Source of the DNA: CAYLQD01 sp043819695
GTDB taxonomy: Bacteria > Planctomycetota > PUPC01
Length of the DNA stretch: 35,637 nucleotides
Reading direction: 5' to 3'
Assembly (NCBI GenBank): GCA_043819695.1
Contig: JBDREM010000156.1
Location: 1 to 35,637, forward strand
Part shown: piece after piece, positions 25,190 to 32,723 of the stretch
Layout of the letters: each line of letters begins with the position of its first letter
Position numbering within the stretch: position 1 is the stretch's first letter
Program-made: the position numbers and the translations under genes
The notes under the pieces: model-generated
What the model was told of the DNA's origin: nothing
Databases searched by the model: none
The model's input: the letters and a program-made list of their open reading frames with translations, nothing else

Positions 25190-26524
25190 ATGCGCAAGCC
25201 GAACGTCATCTTCCTATTCAGCGATCAGCAGCGGTGGGACACGCTCGGCTGTTACGGCCAGCCGCTTGACGTCACGCCCAACCTCGACCAAATGGCGCGC
25301 GAGGGCACGCTCTTCGAGAACGCATTCACGTGCCAGCCCGTCTGCGGGCCGGCGCGCTCGTGCATCCAATCGGGCAGATATGCGACCGAGGTCGGCTGCC
25401 ACACGAACCACCGCCGGCTCCCGCCGGACGAAGGCCATCTCGCGCGGGGCCTCTCCGAGGCGGGCTACGAGGTTGGCTACATCGGCAAGTGGCACCTCGC
25501 GTCGTGCGGGCCGCGAGACGGGGTGGATAACTTCCGAGACCGGGCCGTCCCGCCCGAATTGCGCGGCGGATACAACGACTACTGGCTGGCGTCGGACGTG
25601 CTCGAGTTCACATCGCACAGCTACGACGGGCATATGTTCGACGCCGACGGCAACCGCCGCGAGTTTTCCGAGGGCCGCTACCGCGTCGACGCGCAGACCG
25701 ATTGGGTCATCGAGTATCTCCAGTCGCGGACGGGCGAGCGGCCATTCTTCCTCTTCGTCTCGTACATCGAGCCGCACTTCCAGAACGACCACGCCTGCTT
25801 CGAGGGCCCGACCGGCTCGAAGCAGCGGTTCAAGGACTTCGTCGTGCCCGGCGACCTCGTCGGACTCGATGGCGACTGGCCCGCCGAATATCCAGACTAC
25901 CTCGGCTGCTGCGCGAGCCTCGACGAGAACGTCGGCCGAATCCGCGACGAACTCGGGCGGCTCGGCATCGCCGGCGACACCGTCGTCATCTACACGAGCG
26001 ACCACGGCTGCCACTTCAAGACGCGCAACGGCGAGTACAAGCGGTCGTGCCACGACGGCTGCCTGCGGGTTCCGATGGTCGCGTGCGGGCCGGGCTTCGG
26101 CGGCGGGGGCGTGATCGGCGAGATGGTCAGCCTGATCGACATTCCGCCGACGCTCCTGAGCGCGGGCGGCGCCGACGTGCCCGGGCATATGCGCGGCCGG
26201 CCGCTCCAGGCGCTCGTTGGCGGCACTGCGGCCGGCTGGCCGAAGGAGGTCTTCGCGCAGATCAGCGAGAGCCAGTGCGGCCGCTGCATCCGCACGAGAG
26301 AATGGAAGTATTCGGTGAGAGCGCCCGAGAAAGGCGGCGGCGACGCCGACAGCAACGTGTACGTCGAGGATTTCCTCTACGACCTCGAAGCCGATCCGCA
26401 CGAGCGGAACAACCTCGCCGCCGATGCCGCGCACGCCGATGTCCGCGCCGAACTCGCCGCGACCCTCGAGCGCCGCATGACCGACGCCGGCGAAGCGGAG
26501 CCGGAGGTCCGAGCGCGGGGGTAG
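25190..26524 (+). CDS. Sulfatase (FGly-type, cytoplasmic by sequence)
   Basis: This 444-residue enzyme of the alkaline-phosphatase-fold sulfatases cleaves sulfate esters. The modification motif is CGPAR (Cys52 to Arg56) with following SGRY, so Cys52 would be converted to formylglycine. NVIFLFSDQQRWDTLGCYG opens the fold, YIGKWHLAS and VIYTSDHGCHF supply further active-site residues, and the end DLEADPHERNNLA is typical. There is no signal peptide from the ATG at 25190, which follows AAAGGGG, so secretion would need another route. Many sulfatases of the PVC group act on algal or mucin polysaccharides; no partner glycosidase is adjacent. No anaerobic maturase gene is in the window. Confidence 0.94.
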   Translation: MRKPNVIFLFSDQQRWDTLGCYGQPLDVTPNLDQMAREGTLFENAFTCQPVCGPARSCIQSGRYATEVGCHTNHRRLPPDEGHLARGLSEAGYEVGYIGKWHLASCGPRDGVDNFRDRAVPPELRGGYNDYWLASDVLEFTSHSYDGHMFDADGNRREFSEGRYRVDAQTDWVIEYLQSRTGERPFFLFVSYIEPHFQNDHACFEGPTGSKQRFKDFVVPGDLVGLDGDWPAEYPDYLGCCASLDENVGRIRDELGRLGIAGDTVVIYTSDHGCHFKTRNGEYKRSCHDGCLRVPMVACGPGFGGGGVIGEMVSLIDIPPTLLSAGGADVPGHMRGRPLQALVGGTAAGWPKEVFAQISESQCGRCIRTREWKYSVRAPEKGGGDADSNVYVEDFLYDLEADPHERNNLAADAAHADVRAELAATLERRMTDAGEAEPEVRARG

Positions 26525-26627
26525 CGGAGCGCGCTAACGAACTCGTCAGAATGTGCTGGATATATGTTAGCCGTCAGGTGCGCTCAGAGGTCGCCCGAGG
26601 CGTCGGCCAGTAGGCCATGGGTTGTCC

Positions 26628-26651
26628 AAAGAAAAGCCCCGCATCGCGGGG
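26628..26651 (-). terminator. Rho-independent terminator after hicA
   Basis: On the minus strand a CCCCGC-GAT-GCGGGG hairpin is followed by CTTTTCTTT. It begins 33 nt after the hicA stop codon. Confidence 0.8.
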
Positions 26652-26683
26652 GACGGATCGTGTTGCAGAGGGCAGGACCGGGA

Positions 26684-26911
26684 TCATCCCCAGAACGCTT
26701 CATCGGTCACGCCGTCATCATTCGTCAGCTTGAACCGCCGGCGTATCTGCGTGACATACTTCGAATCGACGAAGCGACCACGGATAAGCGGGAAGGGGTA
26801 GGACACGCCCTGTCCTTTGGCCTTCATATGGCCGCCCTTGGTGTGCTTGCATGTGATGTCAAACCGTTTCAGGCGGGTGACAAGACGCTCTAGCCGAACT
26901 TCGCTAGGCAT
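26684..26911 (-). CDS. HicA-like toxin (mRNA interferase family)
   Basis: This 75-residue protein has the short double-stranded-RNA-binding-like layout of HicA toxins: an N-terminal helix (RLERLVTRLKRF), the motif KGGH with candidate catalytic His28 (family GSH), a beta-strand (PFPLIRGRFVDSKY) and a last helix (VTQIRRRF). HicA proteins cleave mRNA and are neutralised by HicB. A HicB-like gene lies just upstream on the same strand, now separated by a 107-bp inserted repeat whose 3-bp target copy touches the hicA start. A terminator follows. Whether hicA is still translated after the insertion is unclear, because its natural coupling is gone. The C-terminal tail is slightly longer than usual. 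Confidence 0.65.
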   Translation of the reverse strand: MPSEVRLERLVTRLKRFDITCKHTKGGHMKAKGQGVSYPFPLIRGRFVDSKYVTQIRRRFKLTNDDGVTDEAFWG

Positions 26912-26912
26912 A

Positions 26913-27019
26913 GAGCGTGTGAAAAAATCGTTTTCGCCGCGAAAAAGGCTCCGTAAGTCGAGTGTTTGCGTGAGAAAAACGCCTCGTTTGCGGCGTTGCG
27001 GCGATTAATTCACACGCTC
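26913..27019. mobile_element. 107-bp MITE inserted at the hicB-hicA junction
   Basis: The terminal inverted repeats are GAGCGTGTGAAAAAATCG (26913-26930) and, inverted, GAGCGTGTGAATTAATCG (27002-27019), 16 of 18 bases alike. ATA flanks both sides (26910-26912 and 27020-27022) as a 3-bp target duplication. There is no coding capacity. It supplies the last codons and stop of the present hicB frame. Confidence 0.82.
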
Positions 27020-27412
27020 ATAGGCCACTTCCGCCAGGCCCCCCGATACGAAGCGGCTACCGAAACGAGAGAGCGTGTCGAGTTCGTCTGGCTCGACCCT
27101 TTCGCACATTGGTTTCTGGTAAGGAGTAGTACGCTGGAAAACAAGAACAACATGGAAATTTTGCTGGTCGCGTGTGCGACGCCAGTCCTCGTCTTCGCAA
27201 GGGAAGAAGAACGCAGTGGTACCCTCAGTGATGCACTCCTCCACGTACTCATTGACAAGTTCGCGCAACTGCTGGAACGCATCGTCCTTGGTCTTGCCTG
27301 AGCCCATGATCGAGAACTGGCGAGCGACCGCCCACCACCGACCGCCCGAGCGGTAATACCCAACAGTCACCGGACCGTCAACGCTCACAAGTTCATATTG
27401 AACCGACGCCAT
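27005..27412 (-). CDS. HicB-like antitoxin, C-terminus altered by MITE
   Basis: This 135-residue protein contains a HicB-type partial RNase H-like domain near the N-terminus: GYYRSGGRWWAVARQFSIMGSGKTKDDAFQQLRELVNEYVEE follows the usual strand-strand-helix pattern (about residues 16-58). The remainder has no obvious ribbon-helix-helix or helix-turn-helix, so DNA binding is uncertain. GGAG lies close before the ATG at 27412. The final residues ERVN and the TAA come from the inserted MITE. Without it the frame would end TAT GCC TAG and overlap the hicA ATG by 8 nt. Base composition is lower in GC than the neighbours, which suggests acquisition. Confidence 0.6.
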   Translation of the reverse strand: MASVQYELVSVDGPVTVGYYRSGGRWWAVARQFSIMGSGKTKDDAFQQLRELVNEYVEECITEGTTAFFFPCEDEDWRRTRDQQNFHVVLVFQRTTPYQKPMCERVEPDELDTLSRFGSRFVSGGLAEVAYERVN

Positions 27413-27894
27413 CGCTTGTCTCCGTCCTCTCAGAGTGACACGCCTGCCACTACCTACAGCAACATCCGTGCCATCGTCCGCAGGAACGACCCTCTGTTTT
27501 ATACAACCACCTGCCCACACAGGTGTTAGAACACCATATTCTCATGCAGCCACATCGCGCATCCGTCTTGGGCGTGTATAAAATGCCACATTTGCGGCAA
27601 TATCTGCGTTGTCAGAATACACCCGCGCGTGAGTCCCAGTCATCTCACGCATCCCCATCTCTGGCCTACCACCAGTGGCTCTACCTCATTCTACTCCTAA
27701 CGCGACACGGGCACAAGCCCAAATTGGTATCGGCATCATAGGGGAACGCATTAGAGAGTCAAGAAAAAACTTCCGTGTCACATGGCGCGTTCCGGGCCGC
27801 AATTTCGCTGCGCCTCAACTTGGTCCCTCGTGGCCCGGGCGACGTGCAGCTCGTACGAAGCCGCGCCGGACATCCAGGCGTGGGGGTGGGCCAC
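27413..27894. other. Gene-free divergent region upstream of hicB
   Basis: About 480 bp between hicB and the zinc-ribbon gene's promoter, lower in GC than its surroundings. I see no credible gene. A perfect dyad GGTGTTAGAACACC lies at 27522-27535 with TATAAA near it on the minus strand. A short stretch near 27730-27775 reads IGERIRESRKN on the plus strand, like the start of an Xre-type regulator, but it lacks the rest. Confidence 0.6.
27522..27535. promoter_or_regulatory. Candidate operator dyad upstream of hicB
   Basis: GGTGTT-AG-AACACC is a perfect inverted repeat about 110 bp upstream of the hicB start, near a minus-strand TATAAA. Toxin-antitoxin operons are often autoregulated through such dyads; the role here is inferred. 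Confidence 0.35.
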
Positions 27895-27923
27895 TTGACA
27901 TCGCGGCGCGCCGAGGCCATAAT
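27895..27923 (+). promoter_or_regulatory. Sigma70-type promoter of the zinc-ribbon protein
   Basis: A perfect TTGACA (27895-27900), 17 nt, CATAAT (27918-27923). The leader is about 23 nt and carries GAGAGGAG. Confidence 0.75.
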
Positions 27924-27952
27924 CGGCCAACCGATTCTGTGAGAGGAGTGCG

Positions 27953-28492
27953 ATGAACTGCCCGAAGTGCGACGGCGCCGCGACCGAAGAGGTCGAGGTC
28001 CAGTCGATCAAGGTCGACCGCTGCCCCGAGTGCGGCGGCACGTGGTTCGAGCAGGGCGAGCTCGGCCAGGTGAAGGACCGCGAGAGCCACGGCGACTACC
28101 GCTGGCTCGACGTGAATCTCTGGCAGGACGCCGAGAAGGTGACGGTCGACGAGGCGTCGCGGAGCAAGTGCCCGCAGGACGGCGCCGCGCTGGCGACCGT
28201 TCGCTACGGCGACCCTGAGATCGCGGTCGAGGTCTGCCCGATTTGCTTCGGCCTCTGGCTCGACAAGGGCGAGTACGAGAAGATCATCGACCACCTCGAG
28301 CAGCGGGTCGATTCGGAGACGCTCGCCGAGTATCTCGCCGAAGTCGAGGAGGAGTTCGTCGAGCTGCTCAAGGGCAAGTCCGAGCTGAGCGACCTCGGCA
28401 AGGTGTTCTACCTGTTGCGGCTCCGGTTCGCCGTCGAGCACCCGACGCTCGTCACGATCAAGGAAGCCGTCCGCAACATGTTCCCGCAGTGA
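27953..28492 (+). CDS. Double TFIIB-type zinc-ribbon protein
   Basis: This is a 179-residue cytoplasmic protein with two zinc ribbons of the zf-TFIIB family. The first is CPKCDG at residue 3 with CPECGGTWFEQGEL (about 24-37). The second is CPQDG with CPICFGLWLDKGEY (about 75-108). Both have the usual W-[FL]-[ED]-x-GE ending. The C-terminal 70 residues are acidic and helical (TLAEYLAEVEEEFVELLKGK). Family members have no settled function. GAGAGGAG directly before the ATG and a good promoter indicate a well-expressed single gene. It is convergent with the NYN gene. Confidence 0.88.
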   Translation: MNCPKCDGAATEEVEVQSIKVDRCPECGGTWFEQGELGQVKDRESHGDYRWLDVNLWQDAEKVTVDEASRSKCPQDGAALATVRYGDPEIAVEVCPICFGLWLDKGEYEKIIDHLEQRVDSETLAEYLAEVEEEFVELLKGKSELSDLGKVFYLLRLRFAVEHPTLVTIKEAVRNMFPQ

Positions 28493-28580
28493 GTTCGTCC
28501 GAGATTTGCACCGCCGACGGGCGCGGCCCAGTCCCGGCTCGGAGCAATCGTACGGGGTGAGCAAGAGCATTGTCGGACTA

Positions 28581-29222
28581 CTACCAGCTTGGCGGTTTTC
28601 TGATGCAGGTACCGTCAGGCAATATCAGCGGGTCGGGGAACTGGACGTGCAGGCAGGTATCGCGTTTGATGGCGAATGACTCCGGGGCGAGTTCTCGAAG
28701 CTCCGCGTTGGAGCGCTTGTAGGGGAAGGCGAAGAAGATCAGCTTCTCCGGGAATAGTCGCTTGCACGTCAGCAGAGCCGGCCTGAGATCGGTGTCCCCG
28801 GTCATCAGGATCACGGTATCACTTTCGTCGGAGTGGCAGACTTCGAAGAGCTTGGCGGCGATCGCAACATCCGTCTCCTTTTCCTCGTGCACGGGCGTTG
28901 GACGGCGGCAGCGAACACAGTAGACCTCTTTCTTCTTGAAACGTCCCATTTCCACGTTGACGCCCGTGGCGCGAAGGGCGCGCACGTATATCGCGTGCCG
29001 TTGCTGCTTGTCCGGTGGGCGGTGGGTCGGTCGAGCGGAAAAGTAATAGATTCGTCCGAGCGTAGCCTTTTCGCCGGCTCGTTGGGCCGACACATGCAGG
29101 AACGAGGAGCACAGCCTCTTCAGGTCCAGCCACTTCGCCGTCTTTCCGCCCGCGTTCCGGCTGGCTTCCACCAGAGAATGATAGACGTTGAAACCGTCTA
29201 CAAGAAAAGTTGTACGGTTCAT
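28581..29222 (-). CDS. NYN-domain ribonuclease-like protein
   Basis: This 213-residue protein of the NYN (PIN-like) superfamily is a probable metal-dependent RNase. The acidic site is complete: FLVDGFNVYH (Asp9), EKETDVAIAAKL (Asp118) and LMTGDTDLRPAL (Asp143, Asp145). A CxxC pair (YCVRC, 102-105) precedes the second acidic motif and may hold zinc in an inserted loop. The ATG at 29222 opens MNRTTFLVDG, as expected for the fold; the in-frame codons upstream are read through the terminator hairpin and are not coding. The gene lies only 9 nt behind a strong rho-independent terminator that ends a short leader with its own promoter, so expression should depend on read-through. Confidence 0.9.
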   Translation of the reverse strand: MNRTTFLVDGFNVYHSLVEASRNAGGKTAKWLDLKRLCSSFLHVSAQRAGEKATLGRIYYFSARPTHRPPDKQQRHAIYVRALRATGVNVEMGRFKKKEVYCVRCRRPTPVHEEKETDVAIAAKLFEVCHSDESDTVILMTGDTDLRPALLTCKRLFPEKLIFFAFPYKRSNAELRELAPESFAIKRDTCLHVQFPDPLILPDGTCIRKPPSW

Positions 29223-29231
29223 GTCTCGCTC

Positions 29232-29262
29232 AAAAAAAAGCCTCCGGATCGCAATCCGGAGG
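29232..29262 (-). terminator. Strong terminator directly upstream of the NYN start codon
   Basis: On the minus strand a perfect 9-bp stem CCTCCGGAT / ATCCGGAGG with a 4-nt TGCG loop is followed by C and eight T. The T run ends 9 nt before the NYN ATG. On the plus strand there is no T run, so it works in the minus direction. Confidence 0.9.
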
Positions 29263-29311
29263 GGCCCGACGGGCAAGCAGCCCGACGGGGATGAGTTGCA
29301 GACGGAAATCT
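29232..29311 (-). ncRNA. Candidate ~80-nt leader RNA with 10-bp direct repeats
   Basis: This is the span between the predicted start point (about 29311) and the terminator. On the minus strand it contains CCCGTCGGGC twice, 16 bp apart (29264-29273 and 29280-29289). Each copy is nearly self-complementary, and they run straight into the terminator hairpin. A promoter, repeat-bearing short RNA, terminator, nuclease-gene order resembles type III toxin-antitoxin loci. The alternative is a simple attenuator or the terminator of the phage-like genes upstream. Confidence 0.5.
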
Positions 29312-29317
29312 ACTTAT

Positions 29318-29345
29318 AGGATACCGCAGAACCCCCGAATATCAA
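29318..29345 (-). promoter_or_regulatory. Promoter of the NYN leader
   Basis: On the minus strand TTGATA (29340-29345), 16 nt, TATCCT (29318-29323). It would start transcription near 29311. Confidence 0.5.
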
Positions 29346-29521
29346 GGGCTCTTCACGGATAATTATCGCCCATTTTCCTGAGCCGTTCAGCCAGAAAAGG
29401 CCGTTCATTTCCGTGTTAAGGCAAATTCCTGTAGCGGTCTACGCGATGCCATGAATCGAAGGAGCCTATCAGGTGAGGACGTCTGCTGCAACAGGTGTGA
29501 AGCGAGGTACTTACAAGGCCA

Positions 29522-31744
29522 TCAGCCCGCCTCGAAATACGCGCCGGCGATCAGGGCGAACAAGGTCCCGCCGGGGATGAAGCTGCCGTCGGTGATGGCG
29601 CGTAGGCCGAGGACGTCGTCGTCGCCGAACGCGATGCCCGGCGCGGCGGCGTCGTGCGCGATGTTCGTGTCCGCGCTGACGACGGCGGCGGGGTCGTCGT
29701 AGTCCGTGCGCGTATCGGGGCAGGTCTCGGCCCCGTCCTTCGTCTTGCGGCTCACCTTGATCGTGACCGCTCCCGCTGAGATTGTTCCGGGCGCGTAGGC
29801 GATGACCTTTGTGACCTTGCCGGCGAGCACGGGGTACCACTTGACGGCGAGGCCGCCGGTCGCTTCCTGCCGCGCGTACATCTCGAGTGACATCCCGGCC
29901 GACGCAAGCTGGGCATGAAACCAGTACCATTCGCCCGACTGCTTCGCGGCGATCTTGAACCCGTTGTGGTTGGCGTCGACCTGCCGCGTGATGGTGACGC
30001 CTTCGCCCGACTCGATGTCGACGTGGCCCGCGACGCGGCCGCCTTCGCTGTCCTCGTATCGCCGGAGGCTGTAGACGCCGCGCGCGTTTTCGGCGGCGCC
30101 GATCTCGCCGTCGTTCCCGGCGCGGGCCGTCGGCGCGTGGGTGCAGCGATGAAGCGCGCGGTATCGCTCGCCGCGCCGGGCCTGCGTCTCGAGCTCGCGC
30201 AATCGCGCGGCAACGCGCAGTGACACGCCGGCGAATTCGGACGCATCGGTCGACAGCGCGAGCTCGGTCCGCCCGCGCGGGAAATCGTACGTCACGGCCT
30301 GGAGCATCGCGCCGAGCGCCTCGAAGCCGGTCATGACCGGGCTGCCCTCGTCGTCCTGCCCGGCGAAGTTCAGCCGGTTGCCGAGGCCGGCAAGCGACCA
30401 GTCGAGCCGGGCGAGCCGCACCGTGCCGGCGTAGACGATGTCCTTGTACGCCCGCAGCAGCTTGCTCGCAATGTTCTGATATTTCGAGGTCTGCGAGGAG
30501 AGCACAAAGTCCTCTGCGTAGAACCGGCGGACGACCTCGACGGGGTTTTCAGGCTCGGTGTACGCCGTGCCCTCGTAGCCGGAGGCAGGCGCCCGAGCCG
30601 TGAGCCCGTCGCTGAGGTAGGCGTAGACGAGGCAGATGTCGGCCGCGCACTCGGCGTCGCCCTCCTTGTACTGGTCGCCCGTCGTCGCGGGTTGCGCGAG
30701 CAGGATGACGCCGTTCTTGAAATCGAACATCGACGGCACCCACGTCCACGTGTCCTCGATCGTCTTGCGGTAGACCTGCGGGCAGAGCGCCTTCGCGTTG
30801 TCGCCGAGCCCGTCGGCCTCGGCGAGGCTGTGCGCGATGCGGCGCTTCGAGTCGTCCGCGACCTGGAACCTGCGGAAGACGCGGCCGTAGGTGTCGCCGT
30901 TGTCGGGGTCGAAGCATTTCGACCAGGTCCACCCGCTCTCGTAGTCGGTGTCCCACAGTTTCGTCAGGCCGCCCTCGGAGAGCTTGAGGGTCTTGTTGAT
31001 CGGCTGCCTCGGGCCGTAGATCTTGACCGCGGTCGCGCGGCCCTCGGTCGAGGGCTTGAGAAGCGCGGACAATGGCTTGTCCGCCGAGTTGTACGTGATC
31101 GTCTTTCCGGGCAGGTCGGCGAGTTTCTGGAAGTGGAACGTCTGCGTGTCGGGGTCGGCAATGAACCGGTGGCCGCGTTGGAACGCGATCAACTCCTCGA
31201 GCACGCCGTCGAAATCCTGCGACTCGAAGACGGTCTTCGGTGGCACGACGTCGAGCTGGTCCAGCTCGCCCTGGACGTAGCCCGTCGCCGGCGCGGCCGC
31301 GATGACGCCGGCGTCGCGGAGGTCGTCCGCGTGCTGGTCGAAGAGCCAGGCGATGATGTAGCCGACCGACTTGCCCGAGCGGCCCGCGTCATAGTCGTCG
31401 TCGTCCTCGGGCGCGTTGAAGACGACGCGCGGGAAGCCGTACGTCGGGTCGTGCGCGGTCACTTCCTTCGCGAGCTCGCGCAGGCCGAGGCAGACGTAGA
31501 CGACGCGCTCGGTGTTCGGGACGCCCTCGAGCTCGATGCGCTTGATCCGGCCGCGGAAGCGCACGGCGCCGTCGAACGACAGCACGACGCGGTCCTCGAC
31601 CTCGAAGCTTGCGTTGCTGTGCGATACGTGCTCGACGAAGTGGAAGCTCCGCGGCCCGGACCACGAGACATGGACGAAATCGAGCGAAAGCCTCGCCTCG
31701 GCCAGGTCCTGTTCAATGGCGTTGATGGTCAGCGTGATGGTCAT
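29522..31744 (-). CDS. Phage-tail-like structural protein
   Basis: This is a 740-residue protein that I read as phage-like. The N-terminal 100 residues are beta-rich (SLDFVHVSWSG, RVVLSFDGAVRFRGRIKRIE) like the barrel of tail-hub or late-control gpD proteins. A middle part contains long helical and beta mixtures with GRATAVKIYGPR. The C-terminal third is Gly/Ala-rich beta structure (GAVTIKVSRKTKDG, IAFGDDDVLGL) like receptor-binding or tail-fibre regions. It has no signal peptide. It is the last of four collinear minus-strand genes of this kind; no integrase, capsid or terminase gene is in the window. The exact tail role is inferred. Confidence 0.6.
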   Translation of the reverse strand: MTITLTINAIEQDLAEARLSLDFVHVSWSGPRSFHFVEHVSHSNASFEVEDRVVLSFDGAVRFRGRIKRIELEGVPNTERVVYVCLGLRELAKEVTAHDPTYGFPRVVFNAPEDDDDYDAGRSGKSVGYIIAWLFDQHADDLRDAGVIAAAPATGYVQGELDQLDVVPPKTVFESQDFDGVLEELIAFQRGHRFIADPDTQTFHFQKLADLPGKTITYNSADKPLSALLKPSTEGRATAVKIYGPRQPINKTLKLSEGGLTKLWDTDYESGWTWSKCFDPDNGDTYGRVFRRFQVADDSKRRIAHSLAEADGLGDNAKALCPQVYRKTIEDTWTWVPSMFDFKNGVILLAQPATTGDQYKEGDAECAADICLVYAYLSDGLTARAPASGYEGTAYTEPENPVEVVRRFYAEDFVLSSQTSKYQNIASKLLRAYKDIVYAGTVRLARLDWSLAGLGNRLNFAGQDDEGSPVMTGFEALGAMLQAVTYDFPRGRTELALSTDASEFAGVSLRVAARLRELETQARRGERYRALHRCTHAPTARAGNDGEIGAAENARGVYSLRRYEDSEGGRVAGHVDIESGEGVTITRQVDANHNGFKIAAKQSGEWYWFHAQLASAGMSLEMYARQEATGGLAVKWYPVLAGKVTKVIAYAPGTISAGAVTIKVSRKTKDGAETCPDTRTDYDDPAAVVSADTNIAHDAAAPGIAFGDDDVLGLRAITDGSFIPGGTLFALIAGAYFEAG

Positions 31745-31761
31745 TGGGCTTGGTTCCTATA

Positions 31762-31784
31762 GGTCGTATAGGTCCCACAGGACC
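31762..31784 (+). repeat. 23-bp direct repeat flanking the 132-residue phage-like gene (copy 1)
   Basis: This begins GGTCGTATAGGTCCC and ends CACAGGACC. It matches 32232-32254 at 22 of 23 bases. A preceding CTATAGGTC makes it two iterated TATAGGTC units facing an inverted GGACCTAT. Confidence 0.8.
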
Positions 31785-31812
31785 TATCGAGTCGGGCTGA
31801 GGACGATGTCCC

Positions 31813-32211
31813 CTATTCCGGATCCGATGCCGACGTGAACTCCAGGACGAGGTCCGCGTCGAATCCGGCGCGGCGCCGGTCCTCGGGGACCGACGGACGG
31901 ATCGCATCGAGCCGCGCGTCGGGCCACGTGATGCGGACGACCGAGCCGGTCTTCCAGACCAGGTCGGCCTTGGTTCCGCCGAGCGACGCACGCAACGAGC
32001 CAATGTACTGCATCAGCTTCCAGTCGGCGTTGCGCACGACGACGACGGCCGCGCGGATGCGATAGACCCAGTTGCGCGAGGAGTCGTCGACGTCGGCGAA
32101 CGTCGACCACAGCATCGGCTCCGCGCCGCGGCCGATCGCCTCGACCTGCGGCACCAGCAAACGCCCGGCGTCGCCGATCTGCACTTCGTTGAACTCAATA
32201 ACGTCGCTCAT
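31813..32211 (-). CDS. Phage-like protein of unknown function
   Basis: This 132-residue protein is beta-rich, with an acidic N-terminus (MSDVIEFNEVQIGD) and a C-terminal strand-rich part (ADLVLEFTSASDPE). The central RNWVYRIRAAVVVVRNADWKLMQYIGSLRASL is amphipathic. I do not recognise the family. Its place between two phage-tail-like genes on the same strand and its size suggest a small tail-associated protein. It is bracketed by 23-bp direct repeats and was probably adjacent to the 254-residue gene before the fic cassette and repeats came in. Confidence 0.55.
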   Translation of the reverse strand: MSDVIEFNEVQIGDAGRLLVPQVEAIGRGAEPMLWSTFADVDDSSRNWVYRIRAAVVVVRNADWKLMQYIGSLRASLGGTKADLVWKTGSVVRITWPDARLDAIRPSVPEDRRRAGFDADLVLEFTSASDPE

Positions 32212-32231
32212 CGTCTTCCTCGCTCCAGATC

Positions 32232-32254
32232 GGTCGTATAGGTCTCACAGGACC
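32232..32254 (+). repeat. 23-bp direct repeat flanking the 132-residue phage-like gene (copy 2)
   Basis: This is the second copy of the 31762-31784 repeat with one T-for-C change. The terminal inverted repeat of the 351-bp element begins at the very next base. Confidence 0.8.
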
Positions 32255-32301
32255 CAATGGCACTGACATAAGGGCCTTGGCCCGTGTCGCAGAGCTCCGG
32301 T

Positions 32302-32381
32302 CGTAATCGTAATCTTACTCCTAATCCTAATCGCTGTTTCGTAAGTGCCTCTGCCGAGCAGGATTACGATTATGATTAGGA
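32302..32381. repeat. Inverted arrays of TAATC units, empty interior
   Basis: The left arm 32302-32334 is built from repeated CGTAATC / CCTAATC units. The right arm 32360-32381 is its inverted counterpart (on the minus strand CCTAATC, ATAATC, GTAATC). Only 25 bp lie between. The plan is like the GxxExxY elements but without a gene. Confidence 0.7.
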
Positions 32382-32423
32382 CAAGGGTAACACTTCAGCT
32401 AAGTGAATTGGTCGGCACACCTT

Positions 32424-32475
32424 CGTAGCACGGCCTTCCAGGCCGTGGAATCACGGGCAGGATGCCCGTGCTACG
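32424..32475. repeat. 52-bp nested palindrome
   Basis: The outer arms are CGTAGCACGG (32424-32433) and CCGTGCTACG (32466-32475). Inside are two further hairpins, CGGCC-TTCCA-GGCCG and CACGGGCAGGATGCCCGTG, so the folded strand would be cloverleaf-like. It is probably a dispersed genomic repeat. Confidence 0.75.
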
Positions 32476-32628
32476 AGAGCAGCGCAGCGCCGGCCTACCG
32501 AAGCGATTCCGCTTCTTCATTTGGCTGAAGTGTTACGGACAAGGAAGCCGTCGGGCCGCCCGTTCTCTCTGGCGGCGGATGATCGGGCTTAAGTCAGTGC
32601 CATTGCTTACAGGATCTATTCCCGGGCT

Positions 32629-32723
32629 TCTCAGAACCAGTCGGACGTCGCCTCGGCCGCGCGCGGCACGGTCGGCGCGCGGTTCTTCCGCGGCCGGATG
32701 ACATTGCCGCTGGCATCGCGCAG
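32629..32723 (-). pseudogene. Duplicate of the 3' end of the 254-residue phage-like gene
   Basis: 95 bp match 34356-34450 with a single visible difference. On the minus strand it encodes the last 30 or so residues of the phage-like protein at 34358, including the stop. The two copies form direct repeats around the fic cassette. Confidence 0.9.

Larger units (their letters stand above)
32255..32605. mobile_element. Non-coding 351-bp element with 18-bp terminal inverted repeats
   Basis: CAATGGCACTGACATAAG (32255-32272) is matched in inverted orientation at 32588-32605 (17 of 18). No gene lies between the ends. The interior holds an inverted TAATC-type array (32302-32381) and a nested palindrome (32424-32475), so it is a mosaic of repeats. 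I see no clear target duplication. Confidence 0.55.

Noticed and set aside
27523..27741. Open frame of 72 codons in the hicB upstream region
   Set aside because: No ribosome site, odd composition and no family resemblance; overlaps the operator-like dyad.
27722..27790. Plus-strand stretch IGERIRESRKN resembling an Xre-type regulator start
   Set aside because: No start codon with a ribosome site and no helix-turn-helix follows; it could be chance or an unrecognisable remnant.
32341..32355. Fourth REP copy (GTAAGTGCCTCTGCC)
   Set aside because: Only one arm resembles the REP and there is no palindrome.
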